The notes under the pieces are model-generated. The model made no database searches. It saw nothing but the letters and a program-made list of their open reading frames with translations, and was not told the origin of the DNA. Below are positions 16,358 to 21,202 of a stretch of 22,536 nucleotides of DNA, piece after piece (the stretch's first letter is position 1; every line of letters begins with the position of its first letter). Made by a program: the position numbers and the translations under genes. The DNA comes from a virus: positions 1 through 22,536 of the IMG/VR virus record IMGVR_UViG_3300009413_000095; one strand, 5' to 3'.

Positions 16358-16772
16358 TATTTTTTCTCCTTTTGAGCGAGAGTAAAATCTGCTCTTCGCC
16401 GGGTCGCTTGCCCTCTTTCCAGTCAGTTTCTCTGGCTATAACAAAATCCAGATAACAAAAATGACAGCAATCAAACCTATTCATATATAGGTCATCCTTT
16501 GGGGAAAATGAATATGTTTTACAGACCGGGCAGCTTCGATTGCCATGAGCGTGTCTTTGGGGCTTTGTGATGATTGTTTCCCCTAACTCTATTTTTTCTT
16601 TTTTGACCGCAGATTTGTGCTGTGCCTTGTTTCTTTTCTTGAGTTGGCGGAGGTATTCTCGTTCGCGCTGAGGATCCCAGGTGGAACGAAAATCTTGCGC
16701 TGCTACTTTGCCATATTGTTCTGCAATCGCCTTTTCTACTGCCGCTAAATAATTGGGGTCTTTTTTGCTCAC
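16350..16772 (-). CDS. Zinc-ribbon protein of unknown function
   Basis: A 140-residue protein. The N-terminal half is a charged helix (YLAAVEKAIAEQYGKVAAQD, then REREYLRQLKKRN). Residues 81-106 hold CPVC and CCHFC, a four-cysteine zinc-ribbon pattern (Cys81, Cys84, with Cys102/103 and Cys106). The sequence then continues YLDFVIARETDWKEGKRP. It overlaps the genes on both sides (4 nt upstream, 8 nt downstream), so it belongs to the packaging operon. Zinc ribbons of this kind commonly bind nucleic acid or proteins. It may be a packaging partner of the terminase; no family with a known role is recognised. Confidence 0.7.
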   Translation of the reverse strand: MSKKDPNYLAAVEKAIAEQYGKVAAQDFRSTWDPQREREYLRQLKKRNKAQHKSAVKKEKIELGETIITKPQRHAHGNRSCPVCKTYSFSPKDDLYMNRFDCCHFCYLDFVIARETDWKEGKRPGEEQILLSLKRRKNNG

Positions 16773-17155
16773 TGTTGGTAAACCGCTTTAACTATAGCCA
16801 CTGAAAAGCCCGCACCCATAAGAAGACCAGTCACAACACCAATGGTACCCTTGTTGCGGCTAAACCATGTGTTGTTCACCAAAGCGGCCTCACGAAGTTC
16901 TTTCACCGCTTGAAGGTAGATATCTTTTTCGGCGGCGCAGGCGCGGCGATCTACAGTGCAGTTTCCTAATTCCGCGGTGGTATCAACTTTGTTCTGCAAA
17001 ATCTTGCGGAAATCTTCCTCACTTACCAAAATCCCCACATAAGTATTTCCCTCCTGCTCCACGGTCGCCGGGCGTGGATCAAATGTTACAACCTCTTCTC
17101 CTCGGGCTGGTATTGCCAGAGCTAGAAGAGCGAAAAAAACACCAATGCATCTCAT
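16769..17155 (-). CDS. Exported protein with signal peptide and C-terminal membrane anchor
   Basis: A 128-residue protein. Residues 1-19 are a signal peptide (IGVFFALLALAIPARG) with probable cleavage before EEVV. The mature part has an N-terminal beta segment (TYVGILVSEEDFRKIL), two cysteines (in GNCTVDRRACAAEK) that could form a disulphide in the periplasm, a helix, and a C-terminal hydrophobic segment (GTIGVVTGLLMGAGFSVAIV). There is no lipobox. Many tailed phages carry a protein of this shape near lysis genes; a role in envelope disruption is possible. It follows the tubulin-like gene by 1 nt and overlaps the zinc-ribbon gene with ATGA-type coupling. Function unproven. Confidence 0.65.
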   Translation of the reverse strand: MRCIGVFFALLALAIPARGEEVVTFDPRPATVEQEGNTYVGILVSEEDFRKILQNKVDTTAELGNCTVDRRACAAEKDIYLQAVKELREAALVNNTWFSRNKGTIGVVTGLLMGAGFSVAIVKAVYQQ

Positions 17156-17156
17156 T

Positions 17157-18290
17157 TTACTTAAGGAACTTCTTCAAGCCCTCGATACGCTTAGAGGGGC
17201 GCTTTAGCCCGCTGACTAAAGTGTAAGTCACGAGCTTATCGCGCTTATTATCCTCGTAGATACCGCGATGAATGATGGCTCCTCCGGTAAGAGCCGCTAA
17301 AGTATCGAAGCCAAATTCAATGCTATCCATCAATCCCACAGTTTCTTCAAAGATTGCCTCGCCTCCCACCACAATGCATGCTGCACCGGTAGCAGTCGTC
17401 AGGTCAAAGCCTTCGGCCAGAAGAGTCTTCTCCAGATTCTTCTTAAGGGCGTTGGAGATGGCAGTTTCATTTTCTACATCTTTAACCGCAGTCACTCCCA
17501 TAATCATACACCCAGGCTGACGCATAATACTATCATAATCGGTCGCATCGAAAGTCGTGTATTCCGAATCTTGATTTGCTAGAACATTAAACACATGGAA
17601 AAGCCCAGCAACCGTGTTGTTGATGGTGGTCCAAAACTTTTTGACTGTAAGGCGCGGGTAAAGCTTTTTGATTTTTTCATTGTCAACCATAATGAACGGC
17701 GCAATCTTTCCTTTTTCCGCCAAGCCACACAGTTGGGCGATGCGAGCGTGAGCATTTTTGGCTACGGTAGGTGAGGCTGACTCGCCGGCTGTGGGTAGCG
17801 ACGCTACAACACCGACACGCTTATCTACATCTTCCACCCCAATATAGGTGAAATATTTCTTAGCCACCTTGATGAGGGTGTTGACGGTTCCTCCACCAGA
17901 GCCTCCCGAGACGCCAAGGCAGATGAGGACACGGTCAACGTTATTCCCAAAAACCTCACGGAAGAGGTTGAAAACTTCTTGCTCTTTGCGTTCAATAGCC
18001 GCCTGAGCTTTAGCTTGGTCTTTACCTGCGCCTTGTTCACCATGTTCGTCAACAAGAAACTTTTGGTTTTCTGGGATGTCTAGTCCGTTTAGGTCGGCTC
18101 GGGCTGTATTAACAGCCACGGTCTTGGTATAGCCCATATCATAAAACGCCTTTGCCATCCGTCCGCCGCCTTGGCCAGCGCCCACGATAGCAAACGTCAA
18201 AGCGCCGCCGGACTTATCTTCGACAGCCTCTTCTTCTTCGTTTAGGTCGGGATCGTAATCCTCAATGTCTAGTGTAGGAATGTCTACCAT
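17157..18290 (-). CDS. Tubulin/FtsZ-family GTPase
   Basis: A 377-residue cytoskeletal GTPase. An acidic N-terminal tail (residues 1-28) precedes a tubulin-like fold: nucleotide loop IVGAGQGGGRMAKAF (35-49), VAVNTARADLNGL (58-70), the tubulin signature LGVSGGSGGGTVNTL (125-139), then SLPTAGES and NNTVAGLFHVFN. The T7 synergy region FDATDYDSIMRQPGCMIMG (247-265) aligns with the FtsZ region NLDFADVxxVM, keeping both aspartates that trigger hydrolysis in the neighbouring subunit; the FtsZ Asn is replaced. This suggests polymerisation-dependent GTPase activity. Phage relatives include TubZ and PhuZ, filaments that segregate plasmid-like genomes or centre the phage nucleus. The C-terminus is basic (RPSKRIEGLKKFLK), not the acidic tail of PhuZ. 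It sits between possible lysis and packaging genes. Subfamily unresolved. Confidence 0.9.
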   Translation of the reverse strand: MVDIPTLDIEDYDPDLNEEEEAVEDKSGGALTFAIVGAGQGGGRMAKAFYDMGYTKTVAVNTARADLNGLDIPENQKFLVDEHGEQGAGKDQAKAQAAIERKEQEVFNLFREVFGNNVDRVLICLGVSGGSGGGTVNTLIKVAKKYFTYIGVEDVDKRVGVVASLPTAGESASPTVAKNAHARIAQLCGLAEKGKIAPFIMVDNEKIKKLYPRLTVKKFWTTINNTVAGLFHVFNVLANQDSEYTTFDATDYDSIMRQPGCMIMGVTAVKDVENETAISNALKKNLEKTLLAEGFDLTTATGAACIVVGGEAIFEETVGLMDSIEFGFDTLAALTGGAIIHRGIYEDNKRDKLVTYTLVSGLKRPSKRIEGLKKFLK

Positions 18291-18300
18291 CTGATTCTCC

Positions 18301-18615
18301 TTAAAAATCCAATTCTTTGTAAAGTTGAGATAGCGCCTCTAATCGCTTCTGTCGGTCGGTTATCTCTGTTGTTAAATTCAGTTTGCGGGTATAAATATTT
18401 TTTATTGCCCCAATTTTATCTTTCTCTAGTTCGGCACGAATTTGGTTTTCTTTCGCTGCCACCTTCATATCTGTAACTATTCTATCAACAATCTCAGATC
18501 TGTTAACCCCCGGCTTAATAAGAAGGTAAAAATAGTAGGCGACCAGCACAAGAGTCACTGACGCCAGAATCGCCTTCCATCCGTATTCCTTTATTTTGAA
18601 TTTGATCCAGTTCAC
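18301..18615 (-). CDS. Inner-membrane-spanin-like protein
   Basis: A 104-residue protein with one N-terminal membrane segment (residues 14-33, ILASVTLVLVAYYFYLLI) and a long charged helix with coiled-coil character to the C-terminus. This is the layout of Rz-type inner-membrane spanins, which span the periplasm with an outer-membrane partner and fuse the membranes at the end of lysis. The start is GTG at 18615, overlapping the stop of the holin-like gene (GTGA), so translation is coupled. No nested Rz1-type lipoprotein was found in this gene. Other single-pass coiled-coil proteins would look the same, so the call depends on the neighbouring holin-like gene. Confidence 0.55.
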   Translation of the reverse strand: MNWIKFKIKEYGWKAILASVTLVLVAYYFYLLIKPGVNRSEIVDRIVTDMKVAAKENQIRAELEKDKIGAIKNIYTRKLNLTTEITDRQKRLEALSQLYKELDF

Positions 18616-18797
18616 TTACCATGCTTCCATTTGCTGGCAATGTCTGCCGCCCCCTGTAAACCAATATAAGCTAGAGATACCGCAACCCAGTCATCACTTG
18701 CGAGCATTCCTGCCCCTAAAAACATAGTGGAAGTTATCCATACCATTAATTTTCGTGATGCCCATTTTCCGAGCCACTTGTCTAATTTTTCGTGCAT
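18612..18797 (-). CDS. Holin-like small membrane protein
   Basis: A 61-residue protein: charged N-terminus (MHEKLDKWLGKWASRK), two hydrophobic segments (about 17-33 and 36-53) separated by ASDDW, and a short basic tail (KWKHGK). The pattern RK..., then a membrane segment, SDDW and AYIGLQGAADI resembles small phage holins. Holins form lesions in the inner membrane at a set time to start lysis. It has a very strong ribosome binding site (AGGAGGTG), which lies in the loop of a 10-bp hairpin that also covers the first two bases of the start codon. The next gene is a spanin-like protein. No endolysin gene is in the window, so lysis function is probable, not shown. Confidence 0.6.
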   Translation of the reverse strand: MHEKLDKWLGKWASRKLMVWITSTMFLGAGMLASDDWVAVSLAYIGLQGAADIASKWKHGK

Positions 18798-18823
18798 ATC
18801 TACAGCACCTCCTCTGTAGATAT
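18796..18823 (-). promoter_or_regulatory. Hairpin around the ribosome binding site of the holin-like gene
   Basis: The minus strand reads ATATCTACAG-AGGAGGTG-CTGTAGATAT followed by G. The arms are a perfect 10-bp inverted repeat, the loop is exactly the Shine-Dalgarno sequence, and the last two paired bases are the A and T of the start codon. A long transcript from upstream would form it and should translate poorly. A transcript starting from the promoter-like sequence just upstream would lack the left arm. This mirrors the T4 lysozyme gene, where early transcripts hide the start site and late ones do not. Confidence 0.75.
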
Positions 18824-18830
18824 AAGTAGT
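18822..18830 (-). promoter_or_regulatory. Variant of the candidate late promoter (ACTACTTAT)
   Basis: The minus strand reads ACTACTTAT, differing at one base from ACTATTTA over the octamer. It overlaps the outer end of the hairpin. If transcription begins 6-7 nt downstream, as at T4 late promoters, the message would start near 18815 and omit nearly all of the hairpin's left arm. Inferred by analogy. Confidence 0.35.
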
Positions 18831-18842
18831 CAGCTTTTCTTT

Positions 18843-19649
18843 TTACTCTCCCTGGTAAGGGGCGAAAATATCCACGTCGCCAGCATTTAAATCCGCTGCG
18901 ACTTTATCGACCTCGCCGGCATCTGGTTCCAATACAGGCATCTTATCTCGCGACTCCGCCCATGGCGGGGGGCTTTGTTTCACCGCATCGAGTCGATCCG
19001 CTAACACAAGTTTGGCTTTATCAACGCTGCCGAAAGTGTCTTCTAAGACGCGCTTGGCAGTTTCAGCATCCACAAACTCTCCAATACCATTGGCTACAAA
19101 TTGGTTAATAAAATTATTAACATCCTCTGGGGTGGCAGTCATTATGTTGTGCGGGCTCGGGTCTTTCCTCATTCCAGGGTGAAAGGCATCCCCCACAAGG
19201 GCTAGGACTTTTACCAAATCCTCCCCCGGCATATCCACAACTTTACCCCCGAGTTGAACACCGGGTCCCGCCGCAAGAACGGAAGCTGCCCAGCGGTGGT
19301 GCCCGTCCATAATATAGCCGTCTTTTGAAATAACTGCTCCCAAATCCCCACCAGGCCCATTTTTAAAAGGTCCAGGTAGCTTTCCCATCATCGAGATGGC
19401 CATCCCCAAGGCTTGACCCAATTTTATTTCTTGTTGTGACGGCTTCAATTGAGTGGCAGGAATAGCAGCATTATCCTTGACAATGACTACGTCATCTTCA
19501 ATTTTCCCATCCTTTTTTCCGCCGGTTGCTACCTTTTTCGCACGCTCACCCGATGCTGGCTTGGGAAAAGGAAATTTGGTAGCATCAAATTTTCGTTCCT
19601 GAACTACTCTCTTCACCACTTCGGTTATGAACTTTTTCGTAATTTTCAT
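18843..19649 (-). CDS. ParB/sulfiredoxin-fold protein with capsid-targeting-like N-terminus
   Basis: A 268-residue protein. Residues 62-150 match a ParB-like nuclease/sulfiredoxin fold: conserved LKPSQQEIKLGQALGMA, then GAVISKDGYIMDGHHRWAAS with the hallmark DGHHR (115-119), where ParB-fold proteins bind nucleotide or DNA ends. The N-terminus MKITKKFITE closely resembles the T4 capsid-targeting peptide MKTYQEFIAE and ends in the same I-x-E cleavage motif, suggesting packaging inside the head and injection with DNA. Residues 20-60 are basic. The ribosome binding site GAGGAGATG is strong, and a promoter-like CCTATTTA lies 29 nt upstream of the start. It precedes the possible lysis genes. Enzymatic function unknown; could be a DNase, kinase or nucleotide-binding protein. 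Confidence 0.72.
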   Translation of the reverse strand: MKITKKFITEVVKRVVQERKFDATKFPFPKPASGERAKKVATGGKKDGKIEDDVVIVKDNAAIPATQLKPSQQEIKLGQALGMAISMMGKLPGPFKNGPGGDLGAVISKDGYIMDGHHRWAASVLAAGPGVQLGGKVVDMPGEDLVKVLALVGDAFHPGMRKDPSPHNIMTATPEDVNNFINQFVANGIGEFVDAETAKRVLEDTFGSVDKAKLVLADRLDAVKQSPPPWAESRDKMPVLEPDAGEVDKVAADLNAGDVDIFAPYQGE

Positions 19650-19678
19650 GTAGGGTCATCTCCTCTACGGATTCTAAG

Positions 19679-19686
19679 TAAATAGG
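19679..19686 (-). promoter_or_regulatory. Candidate promoter (CCTATTTA) before the ParB-like gene
   Basis: The minus strand reads CCTATTTA, one base from the recurring ACTATTTA, 29 nt before the ParB-like start and just after the stop of the 59-residue gene. It would make the ParB-like, possible lysis and tubulin genes a late unit. Inferred. Confidence 0.38.
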
Positions 19687-19690
19687 TTGT

Positions 19691-19870
19691 CTAATGTCTT
19701 TTCGCCCGCTTATGTAGCTCCGCCAAACCAGCGGCCACCCTTACTTCTTTTCCTTTATAAATAATGGTTGCAACCTTTTCCCAAGTGTGGTATTCTTTGA
19801 GGAGACCTATCTTCCATCCTTCATGGTCCGCCTGAGTGTATTTGAACCTTACTAAATCGCCGGCTCTCAT
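19691..19870 (-). CDS. Small KOW/SH3-like protein, copy 2
   Basis: A 59-residue protein found by direct translation: it starts MRAGDLVRFKYTQADHEGWK, continues IGLLKEY, and ends AELHKRAKRH. The ATG overlaps the stop of the hydroxylase-like gene as ATGA, which supports real, coupled translation. The start M-R/K-AGDLV followed by G-hydrophobic-L resembles the small SH3/KOW-barrel proteins seen in many phages, and the gene on the other side of the hydroxylase begins the same way (MKAGDLV). The two are probably paralogues. Function unknown; such barrels usually bind nucleic acid or protein. Confidence 0.72.
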   Translation of the reverse strand: MRAGDLVRFKYTQADHEGWKIGLLKEYHTWEKVATIIYKGKEVRVAAGLAELHKRAKRH

Positions 19871-20301
19871 CTATTGCGTGACCTTTTCTCAAGAGTGCCT
19901 GTGAGCCAATCTGTCAATGGGAAAACAACATTCCATGACTGGTTCTGGTTTTTCATGTGGTGATTCCAATGCCACCAAAAGTATTTCTGTGAGAACTTTG
20001 GATGATGATGTAAAATAGTATGAACTATAGAGAACAATATCCCATATATGACAACCCCGAAGAAGAATCCTGAAGATATCCACATCGTGGGAAAATGCAT
20101 CATTGCCAGTAGGGGTGCCCCGAACTGCTCAAGGGCGGAGGCTTTTGTGTCATAGAATCCATTTTTTCTAGCAATAATGTGATGTTCTCTTAGGTGAAAA
20201 CCGAATGCCGAGTTCTCTGCCTTGCCTAGACCATGGTACAGATAGCGGTGAACCAAGTACTCTATTACGTTTCCATAAATCAAACCGCATATAATACCCA
20301 C
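19867..20301 (-). CDS. Fatty-acid hydroxylase / sterol desaturase-like membrane di-iron protein
   Basis: A 144-residue membrane protein with the histidine clusters of the fatty acid hydroxylase superfamily: EYLVHRYLYH (His18, His23), HLREHH (His36, His40, His41), HTILHHHP (His94, His98-100) and HWNHH (His111, His114, His115). These bind two irons that activate oxygen to hydroxylate lipid chains or related substrates. Two hydrophobic segments lie near residues 62-92. It is short for the family (usually over 200 residues), lacking N-terminal membrane helices. The start is GTG at 20301 with GAGG about 9 nt upstream; an in-frame TAA lies shortly before, so no longer ATG form exists. It lies in the cytochrome c cassette. 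Substrate unknown. Confidence 0.82.
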   Translation of the reverse strand: MGIICGLIYGNVIEYLVHRYLYHGLGKAENSAFGFHLREHHIIARKNGFYDTKASALEQFGAPLLAMMHFPTMWISSGFFFGVVIYGILFSIVHTILHHHPKFSQKYFWWHWNHHMKNQNQSWNVVFPLTDWLTGTLEKRSRNR

Positions 20302-20318
20302 CCCGAAGATCCTCTTTT

Positions 20319-20531
20319 TTATTTATTTGTGCCCGCAGAAACGACAACTATATCGTCTTCATGAATGTCGTAAATGCCACCTTCGGCCACTTCCATTCTA
20401 TCCTCGCTTTCGTAGCCGACCCACCACACATTCCAGTAGCCCGGTAGATCACACGCACCCATTACAAGACCGTAGCCGCCTGAGCCGCTGCGGCTGAATA
20501 TATTACTTTGAACTAGGTCGCCGGCTTTCAT
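20319..20531 (-). CDS. Small KOW/SH3-like protein, copy 1
   Basis: A 70-residue protein beginning MKAGDLVQ. Upstream in-frame starts exist (GTG at 20555, ATG at 20543), but the ATG at 20531 overlaps the stop of the preceding small gene (ATGA) and gives the same N-terminus as the 59-residue paralogue, so it is preferred. It contains GGYGLVMGACDLPGYWNVWW, then an acidic stretch ending EDDIVVVSAG, consistent with a small beta barrel. Function unknown. It stands just before the hydroxylase-like gene. Confidence 0.72.
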   Translation of the reverse strand: MKAGDLVQSNIFSRSGSGGYGLVMGACDLPGYWNVWWVGYESEDRMEVAEGGIYDIHEDDIVVVSAGTNK

Positions 20532-20698
20532 TTTATATCCCATTCGTGGTCCCACGCGTTTTCATCTTTTTTTGGTTCGCCCGGATCTTCTCGGAGCGTC
20601 TCTATAATAGATAGTGCGGTAGGCAAGCCAATTAGCGTAGATATCAGGAGTCCGCTGATGTATGGGTTAAGTTCCATGAACCAATCAAAGACAGGCAC
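20528..20698 (-). CDS. Small membrane protein after cytochrome c
   Basis: A 56-residue protein found by direct translation, from a GTG at 20698, 6 nt after the cytochrome stop, to a TGA overlapping the next start. An ATG at 20677 is an alternative start. Residues 13-33 form a membrane segment (ISGLLISTLIGLPTALSI), followed by an acidic and charged tail (LREDPGEPKKDENAWDHEWD). Both junctions are tight, which supports it as a gene. It could anchor or assist the cytochrome or the hydroxylase, but nothing in the sequence shows this. No family recognised. Confidence 0.65.
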   Translation of the reverse strand: MPVFDWFMELNPYISGLLISTLIGLPTALSIIETLREDPGEPKKDENAWDHEWDIK

Positions 20699-20704
20699 CT
20701 TGGC

Positions 20705-21043
20705 TCATTTTTCGCCGAAAGAAAGGCGAATATAATCTATCACGAATATGACCTGCCCTACATTAAGAAGATTCTTCCATGCAGGCATCCGCCCTTTGCC
20801 CTCAAAAATACTTTGGAGTAACGCCCCGTCGGTCTTGGCAAGGATGGTCTTGTCATTCACGAAGTCCGCTCCCAACCCGTTAAGTCCAGTCCCGTCATAT
20901 CCGTGACACGACGTGCAGTACATTATATAAGTTCGTTCGCCGGGGTGTTTTGCGGCATCAGGCTTGGCCACGTCTGGTATTCCCGCATCAGGCGGGGTGG
21001 CTTGGGAGCATCCGATTAGGGTGAGGAGTATTAACTTTTTCAT
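20705..21043 (-). CDS. Lipoprotein class I cytochrome c
   Basis: A 112-residue monohaem cytochrome c. The N-terminus MKKLILLTLIGC has a lipobox (LIGC), so Cys12 is probably lipidated and the protein tethered to a membrane in the periplasm. A Pro/Asp/Ala linker (PPDAGIPDVAKPDAAKHPGE) leads to the cytochrome fold: haem site CTSCH (Cys43, Cys46, His47), GYDGTG, and the axial Met in GRMPAW (Met86), then the C-terminal helix VGQVIFVIDYIRL. All essential residues are present. It would carry electrons between respiratory complexes or to an oxygenase and needs the host's haem-attachment system. The linker style resembles myxobacteria-like lipoproteins, suggesting acquisition from a host. It leads the accessory cassette. 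Confidence 0.9.
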   Translation of the reverse strand: MKKLILLTLIGCSQATPPDAGIPDVAKPDAAKHPGERTYIMYCTSCHGYDGTGLNGLGADFVNDKTILAKTDGALLQSIFEGKGRMPAWKNLLNVGQVIFVIDYIRLSFGEK

Positions 21044-21046
21044 TTT

Positions 21047-21202
21047 TCACTCAAATGTAAGTTGGCCCGAATAGGGGACAATATAAAATTCTTTTCTCAA
21101 GGCTTTGGCAATTGCTTCCGCCAGTTCTTTTTTTTCTTCGGGGCTCAATTTACAATTAGATGTTTGAGCCAAGACTTTTTCTATGTTCTTACTGATTGAC
21201 AT
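21047..21202 (-). CDS. Small helical protein before cytochrome c
   Basis: A 51-residue protein found by direct translation, from the ATG at 21202 to a TGA at 21049-21047, 3 nt before the cytochrome start. It overlaps the end of the HNH gene by 14 nt. The sequence is helical (SPEEKKELAEAIAKALRKEF) and ends YIVPYSGQLTFE. No membrane segment, signal peptide or metal motif. No family recognised; its tight spacing is the main support. Confidence 0.6.
   Translation of the reverse strand: MSISKNIEKVLAQTSNCKLSPEEKKELAEAIAKALRKEFYIVPYSGQLTFE

Noticed and set aside
19650-19676. Weak GTAG...CTAC pairing around the ribosome binding site of the ParB-like gene
   Set aside because: Only about four base pairs can form; too weak to claim as a regulatory hairpin compared with the 10-bp one before the holin-like gene.
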